From assembly GCA_002373775.1 (NCBI GenBank), contig DFJW01000054.1:1-44450 (forward strand): a DNA stretch of 44,450 nucleotides. The letters are read 5' to 3'. Both the position numbers and the translations under genes were made by a program. The DNA comes from Ruminococcus flavefaciens (lineage in GTDB: Bacteria > Bacillota > Clostridia > Oscillospirales > Ruminococcaceae). Of the stretch, positions 24,970 to 34,101 are shown one piece after another (within the stretch, counting starts at the first letter, position 1; each line of letters begins with the position of its first letter). The notes beneath the pieces were generated by a model. That model was given only the letters and a program-made list of their open reading frames with translations, ran no database searches and was not told the DNA's origin.

Positions 24970-26851
24970 TGCCGCTGATCCTGTCTTTTATATATGCAGC
25001 CATTTTTTCACTGCTGAGTCCGAGGGCGTCAAGACATTCCATTACAGATGCCTGCTTTACAAAATTTTCCGCAGTTACTCTGCTGTAATCGCCGCTGTAC
25101 GAACGTTCTGCCAGCATGCTGCCTGTCTTTTCGGAAATACTGCCGGCTCCCATAGACTCCTCGAAGAATACGATGTGCTCATATTCCTTCATCTTACTGA
25201 TGATCTCAGGCTTTATCGGATAGATCTGTGTGAGTTTGAGAGTGTCACAGCTGATGCCTTCCGACTTCAGCTTCTTCCTTGCCTTACAGACTTCGTTATA
25301 GAGCCTGCCGTAGGTAACTATCAGAGTGTCTCCGCCTTCATGCCTGAACTTATAGCCGGTGGTGATATCAGCGGTATCTGTATCAGGACATTCGCTTCCT
25401 CTCGGATATCTTACGGCAGCTATGCCCTTGTCTTCATAGAATGCCTTCTTCATGCAGAGTTTCATCTCTTCATAGCATGACGGCGAGTATATCACAGTGC
25501 CCGGTATTGTCGTAAGTATCGGCACATCGAGAAGTCCCTGATGTGTCTCTCCGTCTTCTCCGACTATGCCTGCTCGGTCTACGCCGAGGACGATATGCAG
25601 TCCTCCTATGGCTATGTCATGGACGAGCTGATCGTATGCACGCTGAAGGAATGTGGAGTATACCGCAAATACCGGAATGAATCCGGCAGCTGCAAGCCCT
25701 CCGGAAAATGTTACAGCATGCTGCTCGGCTATTCCCACATCGTAAAATCTCTCGGGGAAACGGTTGTGGAAAAACTGCAAGCCTGTTCCGTATTTCATTG
25801 CAGCCGTCACTGCGCAGATACGATCATCCTTTTCCGCGTATTCAACTATCTCCTTGCCGAATACCGTAGAATAGCATTCATTGGCAGATACTTCCGGATT
25901 TCCGGTCTCTATGTCAAATTTCGGTATGCCGTGGTATTCTCCGGGATTCTTCTCAGCCGGGAGATACCCCTTTCCCTTGACCGTCTTTACATGGATGAAC
26001 ACAGGGCGGTGGAAAGACTTCGCCATGTGCATGACTTCTTCAAGCTCGGAAAGGCTGTGTCCGTTCACAGGACCGAGGTATATGAACCCCATATCCTCAA
26101 ACAGATTGCTCTGCTCAAGTATCTTTGATTTTACGGTGTCCTTTACCGTCTTTATGCCCTTTGCTGTTGGATTGCCGATGAACGGGATCTTTACAAGCCC
26201 TTTTTCAACTGCCCTCTTGGTATTGAGATACTTTTCGGTATTTCTCAGAGATGTAAGATATTTCGAAAGTGAACCTACGCTCTTTGATATGGACATATCA
26301 TTATCGTTCAGTATCACTATCAGATTGCTGTCAAGTTCCCTGCGGCAGTTATTCATGCCTTCATAAAACATGCCGCCTGTCATTGCGCCGTCTCCAATTA
26401 CGGCGACCGCATAGTTGTCTTTGCCCTGAAGCTTCATCGCCTCCGCAAATCCGCATGCAACAGATACGGAAGTGCTGCTGTGGCCGCTTATGAATGAATC
26501 GTGCTCGGATTCATCGGGCTTGGGAAATCCGGAAATACCGCCTTTCTGGCGCAGTGTCTGGAATCTGTTCAGCCTGCCGGTAAGTATCTTGTGTGTATAT
26601 GACTGGTGACCTACGTCCCATATTATTTTGTCATCTGGAGAATTGAAATTGCGGTGCAGAGCTACGGTAAGCTCCACTACGCCCAGGTTGGATGCAAGGT
26701 GTCCTCCGGTCTTTGATACCGTAGAGATAAGCAGGTTCCTTATCTCAGTACAAAGCAGCCTGCACTGCTTTAAAGACAGATCATGCAGATCTCCGGGGAG
26801 ATCAAGTTCCGAAAGTGTCACTCTCTTCTCCGAATTTATGTTATCCTTCAT
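24956..26851 (-). CDS. dxs: 1-deoxy-D-xylulose-5-phosphate synthase
   Basis: This enzyme joins pyruvate and glyceraldehyde 3-phosphate in the first step of the MEP isoprenoid pathway, using thiamine diphosphate. TGGHLASNLGVVELTVALH, VGHQSYTHKILTGR, the GDG...NDND thiamine diphosphate motif (VIGDGAMTGG and ILNDNDMSIS) and IAEQHAVTFSGGLA are present. ATG 26851 gives 631 residues and matches the usual N-terminus of the family. No good RBS precedes it, and a GTG at 26923 would add 24 unconserved residues, so the start is uncertain. It follows ispA, giving two steps of one pathway. Confidence 0.93.
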   Translation of the reverse strand: MKDNINSEKRVTLSELDLPGDLHDLSLKQCRLLCTEIRNLLISTVSKTGGHLASNLGVVELTVALHRNFNSPDDKIIWDVGHQSYTHKILTGRLNRFQTLRQKGGISGFPKPDESEHDSFISGHSSTSVSVACGFAEAMKLQGKDNYAVAVIGDGAMTGGMFYEGMNNCRRELDSNLIVILNDNDMSISKSVGSLSKYLTSLRNTEKYLNTKRAVEKGLVKIPFIGNPTAKGIKTVKDTVKSKILEQSNLFEDMGFIYLGPVNGHSLSELEEVMHMAKSFHRPVFIHVKTVKGKGYLPAEKNPGEYHGIPKFDIETGNPEVSANECYSTVFGKEIVEYAEKDDRICAVTAAMKYGTGLQFFHNRFPERFYDVGIAEQHAVTFSGGLAAAGFIPVFAVYSTFLQRAYDQLVHDIAIGGLHIVLGVDRAGIVGEDGETHQGLLDVPILTTIPGTVIYSPSCYEEMKLCMKKAFYEDKGIAAVRYPRGSECPDTDTADITTGYKFRHEGGDTLIVTYGRLYNEVCKARKKLKSEGISCDTLKLTQIYPIKPEIISKMKEYEHIVFFEESMGAGSISEKTGSMLAERSYSGDYSRVTAENFVKQASVMECLDALGLSSEKMAAYIKDRISGNGKA

Positions 26852-26949
26852 TTTAAACTTGCAGAAGAGCCGGTATACTGCCGGATCCACGCACATCTGA
26901 TATGTGCTTTTCCGGAAATACACGACTCTGCCGTTCTGCAGCTCCTTTA

Positions 26950-27840
26950 TTATTTTTTCCTTTTCAGAAGCATATCCGTAAGCTCTCTGAGGAATTCGCT
27001 TCTGCCGAATTTTTCAAGGCATTCCAGTGCATCAGCTGTTATGCCGTTAGCTATTTCCTGTGCCTTTTCAACACCGTAGAGATCCACAAACGTGGTCTTG
27101 TTCTCTTCTGAATCGCTGCCGACCGGCTTGCCGAGTTCCTCTGTGGTGCTCGTCACATCGAGGATGTCGTCGATGATCTGGAACGCAAGTCCCAGTTTGT
27201 AGCCGTAATCAGCCGCTGCACCTATGAGTTCATAGGATGCGTCAGCACAGATACATCCCATGACACAGGACACTGCGATGAGTTCGCCGGTCTTGTGTCT
27301 GTACATATTGCGGAGATTGGTCTCATCCACATCGGTCCGTTCTTCGTTTTCCATATCTATGACCTGTCCGCCTATCATGCCGTCACGTCCGGCTGCTTTG
27401 GCGAGACAGGATATTATCCTGACTTTCTGCTCGGGTGAAAGAGCACTGTCGCCTGCTATCACACCGAAAGGAAGCACTGCCAGTGCGTCTCCGGCAAGTA
27501 TAGCCATAGCCTCTCCGTATGCTTTGTGGCAGGAGGGACGTCCCCGGCGGTAATCATCATCATCCATTGCCGGAAGGTCATCATGTATGAGTGAGAAAGT
27601 GTGCATCATCTCTATTGCAGCAGCAGGTGCATCTGCCTTTCTGACATCGCCGCCGAGTGCCTCACAGAATGCGTAGACCAGCACCGGTCTTATGCGCTTG
27701 CCTCCTGCTTCAAGAGAATAATTCATAGCGTCGATAAGATCCTTCTGCTCTTTCTCTTCCTCTGACTGACAGTTGTATTTTTTTAATGAAGTCTCAACGT
27801 AAGAGATATACTCTGATAATTTTGTACTGAAATCGCTCAT
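26950..27840 (-). CDS. ispA: Farnesyl/geranyl diphosphate synthase
   Basis: This 296-residue polyprenyl synthase adds isopentenyl diphosphate to short allylic primers. The first Asp-rich motif is in LIHDDLPAMDDDDYRRGRPSCH and the second in QIIDDILDVT, with GGKRIRPVLV and GDALAVLPFGVI also typical. It starts one base before the end of xseB (in tight array), ends 98 bases before the chosen dxs start, and is conserved in this neighbourhood. Confidence 0.95.
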   Translation of the reverse strand: MSDFSTKLSEYISYVETSLKKYNCQSEEEKEQKDLIDAMNYSLEAGGKRIRPVLVYAFCEALGGDVRKADAPAAAIEMMHTFSLIHDDLPAMDDDDYRRGRPSCHKAYGEAMAILAGDALAVLPFGVIAGDSALSPEQKVRIISCLAKAAGRDGMIGGQVIDMENEERTDVDETNLRNMYRHKTGELIAVSCVMGCICADASYELIGAAADYGYKLGLAFQIIDDILDVTSTTEELGKPVGSDSEENKTTFVDLYGVEKAQEIANGITADALECLEKFGRSEFLRELTDMLLKRKK

Positions 27841-27841
27841 A

Positions 27842-28045
27842 TCATTCTTCTCCCGGCAATTCGCCGTGATCCTCCGTTATCTTTATCTTTGCGTCATCAA
27901 GCTGCCGGCGGCATATGGCTGAGAGCTTCACGCCCTCGCCGTAGAGTTCCACCGCTCTTTCAAGCGGTATATCGCCTTTTTCCAGTTCGGCTACCAGCTT
28001 GCTGAGCCTGTCCATATTATACTCAAATGTGTTATTATCATCCAT
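27842..28045 (-). CDS. xseB: Exodeoxyribonuclease VII small subunit
   Basis: This 67-residue partner of XseA has the family core MDRLSKLVAELEKGDIPLERAVELYGEGVKL followed by CRRQLDDAKIKI. It binds the large subunit, and the complex degrades single-stranded DNA. It lies 6 bases after xseA. Confidence 0.94.
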   Translation of the reverse strand: MDDNNTFEYNMDRLSKLVAELEKGDIPLERAVELYGEGVKLSAICRRQLDDAKIKITEDHGELPGEE

Positions 28046-28051
28046 ATGTTT

Positions 28052-29242
28052 TCACCAGATCCGTTTTATCTCAGCTTCCGCTCCGCCCTTGTCGAAACGC
28101 AGTTCTATCATATCGCCCTCGCTGACTGCGGAGGAATCCTTGACGAGCTGCCCTTCGCGGTATGCCAGCGAATAGCCGCGCGAAAGTATCTTCAGCGGAC
28201 TGAGCGCATCAAGACGCGCCGCACTTCTTCCGAGCTCCGCACCAAGTCTGTCGCAGTAATGCGCAAACGCCGTACTGCTGCGTTTTGTAAGGCTTTCCAG
28301 CCTTTCTGATGCAAGTTTCAGCCTGTTCTCAGGCGACTGCACCGCAAGCCGTCCGGAAAGCAGCGCAAGCTGTTCTTTCTTAGCCTTGTAACGATCATCC
28401 ACTGCTTTTCTGCCGCGCTTTCCGAGCATGCTCAGCCGTTCGTAAAGGCTTTCTATGGACGGCGACGCAAGTTCCGCCGCCGCTGAAGGTGTGGGTGCTC
28501 GCATATCCGCTGCAAGGTCGGCAAGGGAATAGTCCGTCTCATGTCCGACCGCTGATATCACAGGCACCCGGCAGTTGTATACTGCGTATACGACTTTCTC
28601 GTTATTGAAAGCGCTGAGGTCTTCGCTGGAACCTCCTCCGCGCCCTACTATTATCACTTCACAGCCTGCCGTTTCCGCTCTGAGTATCCCCCTGCATATG
28701 GAATCAGGCGCTTCCTCGCCCTGAACAGTTGCATTCACTGCATAGACTTCGCACAGCGGATACCTTCTCGTCAGGACATTGATAACGTCCCGCACTGCTG
28801 CACCGCTCAGAGATGTAACTACGCCTATCTTTTTCGGCATTGCAGGCAGCGGACGTTTATGTGACTGATCGAATATCCCTTCTTTGGCAAGCTTCTTCCT
28901 GAGCTGTTCAAGGGCTATACTTGCTTTGCCTGCTCCGTCAGGGATTATATCATTGGCATAAAGCTGATAGACACCGCCGGGTTCGTATACTCCTACACTT
29001 CCGGTGACCACTACAGACATACCGTCCTCAGGTCTGAATCTGAGGCGTGATGCTGCTGACGCAAACATCACTGCCTTTATGGTGCTCTCACTGTCTTTCA
29101 GCGTGAAGTACATATGACCGCTGCGGTAGTGGCAGACAAAATCCGCTATCTCGCCCTTCACCGCTATTCCCTGAAGATTGCGGTCACCTTTCAGCATGAA
29201 ACCGATATACTTGTTTATCTGTGTAACTGTTATAACAGGCAT
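28052..29242 (-). CDS. xseA: Exodeoxyribonuclease VII large subunit
   Basis: This 396-residue protein begins with the OB domain (TVTQINKYIGFMLKGDRNLQGIAVKGEI) and has the catalytic core (IGVVTSLSGAAVRDVINVLTRRYP, IIVGRGGGSSEDLSAFN, ISAVGHETDYSLADLAADMRAPTPSAAAEL). A coiled coil follows. The start was set at ATG 29242, which has AGGAG upstream; the 20 codons above it belong to the end of the TsaD-like gene. Confidence 0.95.
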   Translation of the reverse strand: MPVITVTQINKYIGFMLKGDRNLQGIAVKGEIADFVCHYRSGHMYFTLKDSESTIKAVMFASAASRLRFRPEDGMSVVVTGSVGVYEPGGVYQLYANDIIPDGAGKASIALEQLRKKLAKEGIFDQSHKRPLPAMPKKIGVVTSLSGAAVRDVINVLTRRYPLCEVYAVNATVQGEEAPDSICRGILRAETAGCEVIIVGRGGGSSEDLSAFNNEKVVYAVYNCRVPVISAVGHETDYSLADLAADMRAPTPSAAAELASPSIESLYERLSMLGKRGRKAVDDRYKAKKEQLALLSGRLAVQSPENRLKLASERLESLTKRSSTAFAHYCDRLGAELGRSAARLDALSPLKILSRGYSLAYREGQLVKDSSAVSEGDMIELRFDKGGAEAEIKRIW

Positions 29243-30189
29243 TTCTCTGCTCCTGTATGTTTCATATATCCGAATATCGCCACTCCTGCCGCATTGTCGC
29301 ATGAGAACTGCGGTTCTGCGAATGCAGCCTCGGGGAAGCTTTCGAGCAGGCGCCGGCGTATGATAGCATCCGACATAACTCCGCCGGCAAATACGAGCGG
29401 AAGCTTGCCGTGCTGTTCAAGCGCATAGCCGGTCATGGCAGCTATCGTCTCGCCTATGAAATCGAGACAATACCTTGCTATGTTCTCGTGTGAGACGCCC
29501 TTTTCAAGCATGCTCCTGCATTTATTCTCGACTCCCGAAAGGCAGCAGTCACCATTTTTCAGCACAGGTCGTACTTTTTCAAATCGGTCCGCATTATTTG
29601 CAAGTTCCTCAAGCTGCTGACCGCACGGGAATCTCAGACCGAGCATGAGACCTGTTCTGTCCACTGCCTGTCCGGCTTTCAGATCAAGGGATGTACCGAT
29701 CTCTGTGATGTGTACTATCTCTTCATCGTCAGGCTCACAGAGCAGACAATCCGTAGTACCGCCGCTGACGTGGAAAGCTATGAACCTCTCTCTCACAAGC
29801 GGAAGCCTGCCGGCTGAATAGAGCGCAGCAAGGATATGCCCCACCTGATGAGATGTGGTGTAGACCGGAATCCCGTTCACAGCCGCAAGGGAACGCGCTG
29901 TACCTTCTCCGCAGAGGAAGCAGGGCATATACGAGCCTTCGGCATTCCGCGGTCTTGCAGATGCAGTGACCGCCGCAGGCATGCTCAGCTGATTGCTGCC
30001 AAACAGGTTCTCTATCATATCAGGCAGCTGCTTTGTATGGTGAAAGACCGCATCGCTCTGACGCAGACCGAGTTCTCCCTCTTTAACAGGCAGCAGCTTT
30101 TTCGACTGGTATATCAAGCCGCTTTCGCTGTCATATACCGCCGCAGATGTGGTATAATTGCTGGTATCTATACCAAGGAACTCAGGCAT
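29230..30189 (-). CDS. TsaD/Kae1-like paralogue (M22 family)
   Basis: This 319-residue ASKHA-fold protein has FLGIDTSNYTTSAAVYD, the metal-binding H114-Q-V-G-H118 motif, FHVSGGTTDCLL, LDLKAGQAVDRTGLMLGL and LVFAGGVMSD. True TsaD makes the threonylcarbamoyl (t6A) modification of tRNA. This copy differs across the nucleotide-binding loop (GTSLDLKAGQAVDR) and lies in the xseA-nusB gap, where clostridial genomes carry a separate paralogue, so a second tsaD elsewhere is expected. Function of the paralogue is not known to me. It overlaps nusB and xseA by a few bases. Confidence 0.8.
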   Translation of the reverse strand: MPEFLGIDTSNYTTSAAVYDSESGLIYQSKKLLPVKEGELGLRQSDAVFHHTKQLPDMIENLFGSNQLSMPAAVTASARPRNAEGSYMPCFLCGEGTARSLAAVNGIPVYTTSHQVGHILAALYSAGRLPLVRERFIAFHVSGGTTDCLLCEPDDEEIVHITEIGTSLDLKAGQAVDRTGLMLGLRFPCGQQLEELANNADRFEKVRPVLKNGDCCLSGVENKCRSMLEKGVSHENIARYCLDFIGETIAAMTGYALEQHGKLPLVFAGGVMSDAIIRRRLLESFPEAAFAEPQFSCDNAAGVAIFGYMKHTGAEKCLL

Positions 30190-30598
30190 TTTCTTCCTCT
30201 GCCTTCTTCCTGTCCCTTGAAAATGCTCCGAGTACGCCGTTTATGAACGATGTATCCTCCTGATATGTATACATCATCGAAAGCTTTATAGCTTCGCTGA
30301 TAGCCGCATTCATCGGGGTGTTATCGTCATAGAGGGATTCGTACATAGCTATGCGGAGTATCGCAAGGTTTAGCTTTGAAATACGCGAAAGGCTCCTCGA
30401 ACGGCTGTATCCGGCTATGATATTGTCCAGTTCCTCAGCGTGAGCTATGGTGCCTTCAACCAGCTTCTTCACCTCGTCGTTCACTGTGATCTCGTCGATC
30501 TCTTCTGCTATGTCGTAAAGTTCGTTTATATCATCGTCGCGCAAAAGCTGCTCAAAAACCAGCTTGAATGCGCTGTCTCTTATTTCACGTCTTGTCAT
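30182..30598 (-). CDS. nusB: Transcription antitermination factor NusB
   Basis: This 138-residue all-helical protein binds the boxA RNA with NusE/S10 in rRNA antitermination. The family start TRREIRDSAFKLVFEQLL and the core SRSLSRISKLNLAILRIAMYESLYDDNTPMNAAISEAIKLS are clear, as is FINGVLGAFSRD at the end. It is the second gene after asp23. Confidence 0.94.
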   Translation of the reverse strand: MTRREIRDSAFKLVFEQLLRDDDINELYDIAEEIDEITVNDEVKKLVEGTIAHAEELDNIIAGYSRSRSLSRISKLNLAILRIAMYESLYDDNTPMNAAISEAIKLSMMYTYQEDTSFINGVLGAFSRDRKKAEEENA

Positions 30599-30614
30599 TT
30601 ATTATCTCCTTGAA

Positions 30615-30953
30615 TCATGTATCGAAAGTAACGCCGCTGACAGTAACATTTACCTGAGCAACAGCAAGCCCTGTCATATTCTGCACATTCTCCTTGACCG
30701 CATCCTGCACTTCCTGAGCAACAGTACATGCCTTCTCGCCGTTCTTCACGATAATGCGCACACCTATCGAAACTACGTCGCCTATCATCCCGATAGAGAT
30801 AGGTCCGTTCTTTCTCAGCTTGCTCATATTATTGACCTCACCGCTGAGACCTGCCACACCCTTGACATCAAGGGCGGCAAGTCTTGCAATGGTTATAATA
30901 ACGTCATTTGATATCTTGATCCTGCTCTTGACAGCTTCCTGATTAACTTCCAT
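30615..30953 (-). CDS. Asp23/Gls24 family protein
   Basis: This 112-residue protein has IKISNDVIITIARLAALDVKGVAGLSG and VQDAVKENVQNMTGLAVAQVNVTVSGV, the Asp23/DUF322 pattern. Such proteins are linked to cell envelope homeostasis in Firmicutes. A promoter lies directly upstream and a strong GGAGG site precedes the ATG; it leads the long nusB to dtd unit. Confidence 0.9.
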   Translation of the reverse strand: MEVNQEAVKSRIKISNDVIITIARLAALDVKGVAGLSGEVNNMSKLRKNGPISIGMIGDVVSIGVRIIVKNGEKACTVAQEVQDAVKENVQNMTGLAVAQVNVTVSGVTFDT

Positions 30954-31023
30954 TTTTTACCTCCGGGCAGCATATTTTGGAATGTATATTTAACAATATC
31001 AGCATATACACTCATACATTTAT

Positions 31024-31052
31024 ATTATACCAAAAAAAACATTACATTTCAA
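31024..31052 (-). promoter_or_regulatory. Promoter of the asp23-led operon
   Basis: On the minus strand TTGAAA (31052-31047) and TATAAT (31029-31024) with a 17-base spacer. The -35 box touches the stop codon of spoIIIAH, so the two operons abut. Confidence 0.75.
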
Positions 31053-31613
31053 CTACTTTACTTCAAAAATTCTTATATTTTCAGCAGATACTTCCGTCTC
31101 ACCGAGAATGATGTCCTTGATAGACGCAGCCTGCGCCTTATTGAGCCCTTCTGTCTTGACTACTATCTTCGCTGTTTCGCCGTCAAGATAGGCTACACAA
31201 TCCTCGAATCCCTGCGCACGGATGAGCGATTCGATAGTTCCCTCAGACTCTATCAGCTTCGATACTTCCACTGCATCAAGCGCGTTCATGACCATTTCGT
31301 CCTCTGTGATATCTCCTCCGCCGATTATGGTCTGTAGCGTCTGGACAGCTTCGTCGCGGTTGTTCATCTTATCCAGTCTTGCCTGAGCAAAATAATCCGA
31401 TGCACTGTCCGCCCCGATATCCGCTCCCGCATTCACGAATTCAGTCTCACCGTAGTTGATGTCGTCAACGGCATCTGCTGATACGGGTTTATCGTCATTT
31501 CTGCCTATCTTTGGCGCTGTGGCGTAGTTTATGTAGACCGCTGCCGCAAGCATGAGTGTAAGGCATGTCATGATTATCTGTTTCTTGCCGATGATGATTG
31601 CTGGTTTTTTCAT
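31053..31613 (-). CDS. spoIIIAH: Stage III sporulation protein AH
   Basis: This 186-residue protein is a mother-cell membrane protein with one N-terminal hydrophobic segment (IIMTCLTLMLAAAVYINYA) and an outside domain with SpoIIIAH features (LDKMNNRDEAVQTLQTII, MVMNALDAVEVSKLIESEGTIESLIRAQGFEDCVAYL, VVKTEGLNKAQAASIKDII). It binds SpoIIQ to form the feeding-tube channel to the forespore. Start at ATG 31613 has AGGAG upstream; the 38 codons above it are inside spoIIIAG. Confidence 0.92.
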   Translation of the reverse strand: MKKPAIIIGKKQIIMTCLTLMLAAAVYINYATAPKIGRNDDKPVSADAVDDINYGETEFVNAGADIGADSASDYFAQARLDKMNNRDEAVQTLQTIIGGGDITEDEMVMNALDAVEVSKLIESEGTIESLIRAQGFEDCVAYLDGETAKIVVKTEGLNKAQAASIKDIILGETEVSAENIRIFEVK

Positions 31614-31615
31614 AA

Positions 31616-32149
31616 TTATTCTCCTTTTAAGCTTGTTACATATATCTTGCCTGTCGGTATACCAAGGGCTGCTGATGCAGCTCTGTATATCTGCTCTCTG
31701 ACGGCTGCACTGCCGCCGCCTGTGCATGCTATCACTGCTCCGCGTATTTCCGGAACTTCCACCGTTTCTACCAGAGCTTCCTTCTCGCTGCCGCTGCCAA
31801 CGATCACATATTTCTCTTCCTCCTCTGTCTTGTTATCTGTAATGCTCCTTCTCCCCTCTGTTGCATACACATACCTCTGCTGGCTGCCGACTGTGATGTA
31901 GACCTTCACTCTTCCGGCTCCGTCAATGCTCCCGAGGAATTCTTCAAGACGTGTCTGGACAGCGTCCTGATAGCTCTCAGCTTCAGACATATCAGCTGCC
32001 TGCCGCATGTCAGCACTGCTCCGGCTTTTTTCCTCCGGAAGAAACGACGATATCATTATCAGCAGCATCCCGATGATGCCGAAGGTCACCATTGCAGCAG
32101 TTATCTTCTTCTCTTTCGGCATAGCAGCGATCTTTTTAAGCACTTCCAT
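31616..32149 (-). CDS. spoIIIAG: Stage III sporulation protein AG
   Basis: This 177-residue protein has one membrane segment (MVTFGIIGMLLIMISSF) and a ring-building domain. GAGRVKVYITVGSQQRYVYATE, EKEALVETVEVPEIRGAVIACTGGG and REQIYRAASAALGIPTGKIYVTSLK match SpoIIIAG, the secretin-like ring of the mother cell-forespore channel. It overlaps spoIIIAF. Confidence 0.93.
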   Translation of the reverse strand: MEVLKKIAAMPKEKKITAAMVTFGIIGMLLIMISSFLPEEKSRSSADMRQAADMSEAESYQDAVQTRLEEFLGSIDGAGRVKVYITVGSQQRYVYATEGRRSITDNKTEEEEKYVIVGSGSEKEALVETVEVPEIRGAVIACTGGGSAAVREQIYRAASAALGIPTGKIYVTSLKGE

Positions 32150-32597
32150 CTATGACCTCCGTTTCTTCGCCGAGACTTTCCCGGATAAGCCCGGCTGCTG
32201 CTTCCGGATCGTCTGCTGTTACCGTAACCCTATAAATATCTATGCAGCCGTCCGGCGAAATATTAACATCTACTTCGATCTCACTCACGCTAATCCCCGC
32301 TGCCGAAAGCTGTTCAACGAGGATCTCTCTCACGTTCTCTGCTGTCTGCATCCTCATTGCATTCATATATATTTCCTCCCCGTCATAAGCTATATCACTG
32401 CCGTATCCGCTGATATCCGGCAATTCAGACGAAAAACCCCTGTTCACAAAAGGCGCTGCTATGACTGCTGCCATGATGAGCTTCATCAGCATATCCATGA
32501 CCGTATGCAGTTTCGTTCCCCCGGTCAGGCTCCTTATGATACATACTGCTGCCGATACATAGCAGACCGCACGGACAGAATTCTTGAGTTCCTCCAT
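32136..32597 (-). CDS. spoIIIAF: Stage III sporulation protein AF
   Basis: This 153-residue protein has two hydrophobic N-terminal segments (VRAVCYVSAAVCIIRSL and LIMAAVIAAPFV) and a ring-building C-terminal domain (NVREILVEQLSAAGISVSEIEVDVN). It starts 8 bases after the spoIIIAE stop and overlaps spoIIIAG by 14 bases. Confidence 0.88.
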   Translation of the reverse strand: MEELKNSVRAVCYVSAAVCIIRSLTGGTKLHTVMDMLMKLIMAAVIAAPFVNRGFSSELPDISGYGSDIAYDGEEIYMNAMRMQTAENVREILVEQLSAAGISVSEIEVDVNISPDGCIDIYRVTVTADDPEAAAGLIRESLGEETEVIDGSA

Positions 32598-32605
32598 ATT
32601 TCCTC

Positions 32606-33703
32606 CTATGAGAGTGATTGAAGCAGGATCGCTGCCGAAAATATGAGCATCACGCCGTACCCGATAAGAACGCTCTGCGCAACTGCAAGCCCGCTGTCAA
32701 ACCCTTTGAGCAGTTTCACAAGAGGTTCAGCCGAAAGCAGTTCAGATACCGCGATGCCTGCCCACATGATGACGCGGTACACAAATACTTCTATGAGCGG
32801 CGGAAGAAGCAGCACTGCCACTGCGATAGTACCTGCCGCACCAGCTGTGCTCCCTATGAGTTCAAGGCTTCCGCGGACCGTGGAATACGCATCAGATACC
32901 GCGCCGCCTATGATCGGAACAAAGCCTGATATCATGTATTTTGCCGTCTTTGATGCAACACCGTCGGCTTTTCCGGCAAGGGATGTTTTAAGCGTGACAA
33001 ATCCCACAAAAAGCGTCATGGAAGCAGTGATAAAAAGGGTGACCGCCTTTTTAATGAACGTTATTACGCCGTCTACAGAAGAGTTTCTGAATACGCTGCC
33101 GCATATGGCAAGGGCTGTTGTTACGCTGAGTATCGGGATAAGATACATCTTTGACAGCGCGACTGTCATTTCAGATGCTGCAAGCGTGAGAAAATTGTAA
33201 GCGCCGCCTGCTGCCGCATGACCTGAAGCAGCTGTGATCCCTGCAAATACCGGAACGAACACAAGTATGAAACCGGCTGTGCGGTCAAGTGCATCAATGA
33301 TACCTCCGTAGACACTGAACAGCATCGGCGATGCAGCTGTCACTGCTGTAACAGTGCATACCATGTCATACATGCTCCCGGCAGTACCGTTCACCAGAAG
33401 TTCGCTGCCTATGCTTTTCATGACCGCAGTAAAAACGGATATCATCAGTATCACTCCGAGCAGACGCAGAGGAGTGCTTATCCTTGCTGTAACACTCTCT
33501 TTCAGTCTGCTGAACAACTCACTAAAGCTGAGCCCGGATATGTCTTTCATCCCGTAGCCAATTTCGTAATCACGGAGCAGTTCGTCAACAGAATCGCTCA
33601 CTTCATCCTGCACCTCGGTTATTTCTGCCGCTTCTGCACTCATCGGTACCGACAGCATCAATAAAACGATCGTAAATAATATCACAATGACAGTTCTTTT
33701 CAT
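32606..33703 (-). CDS. spoIIIAE: Stage III sporulation protein AE
   Basis: This 365-residue protein starts with a cleavable signal peptide (MKRTVIVILFTIVLLMLSVPMSAEA) and then has a polytopic membrane part. ISTPLRLLGVILMISVFTAVMKS, FVPVFAGITAASGH, MVALSK-like segments and FVPIIGGAVSDAYSTVRGSLEL match SpoIIIAE. It is a core membrane part of the feeding tube. ATG 33703 gives the proper signal sequence; in-frame codons higher up lie within spoIIIAD. Confidence 0.92.
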   Translation of the reverse strand: MKRTVIVILFTIVLLMLSVPMSAEAAEITEVQDEVSDSVDELLRDYEIGYGMKDISGLSFSELFSRLKESVTARISTPLRLLGVILMISVFTAVMKSIGSELLVNGTAGSMYDMVCTVTAVTAASPMLFSVYGGIIDALDRTAGFILVFVPVFAGITAASGHAAAGGAYNFLTLAASEMTVALSKMYLIPILSVTTALAICGSVFRNSSVDGVITFIKKAVTLFITASMTLFVGFVTLKTSLAGKADGVASKTAKYMISGFVPIIGGAVSDAYSTVRGSLELIGSTAGAAGTIAVAVLLLPPLIEVFVYRVIMWAGIAVSELLSAEPLVKLLKGFDSGLAVAQSVLIGYGVMLIFSAAILLQSLS

Positions 33704-33711
33704 ATTCTTAC

Positions 33712-34101
33712 CTATATGACGTCGTTGACCATGCTGAGCAATGCCCGTATAACAGGCAGGCTCATGAATGTGACAGCTCCCCTTCCCCAGAGTTCGGCAG
33801 CAGATGACAGCGCTGTTTCTCCGCAGTCCCTGCAAATATCACTGGTCATCTGTGTGATGAAACATATGGCAGCCGCCTTGAAAACTATTGAAATATAGCC
33901 ATCTGACAATCCTGCATCGTAAAAGATATCACGCAGCTCGTCCAGAACAGGCGCAAGATAGTTAAAGAATCCGGCTATGACTGCTGCGCCTGCCGCAATG
34001 GTCAGCAGAACTGACTGTTCCGCACAGTATTGTTTCAGAAGTACCGAGAGCAATGCGGCACAAATACAGAAAACCGCTACAGAAAGGCTGCCTTCTACCA
34101 T
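33712..34101 (-). CDS. spoIIIAD: Stage III sporulation protein AD
   Basis: This 129-residue membrane protein has about four hydrophobic segments and matches SpoIIIAD in VLDELRDIFYDAGLSDGYISIVFKAAAICFITQMTSDICRDCGETALSSAAELWGRGAV. It overlaps spoIIIAC by 7 bases. Confidence 0.92.
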   Translation of the reverse strand: MVEGSLSVAVFCICAALLSVLLKQYCAEQSVLLTIAAGAAVIAGFFNYLAPVLDELRDIFYDAGLSDGYISIVFKAAAICFITQMTSDICRDCGETALSSAAELWGRGAVTFMSLPVIRALLSMVNDVI

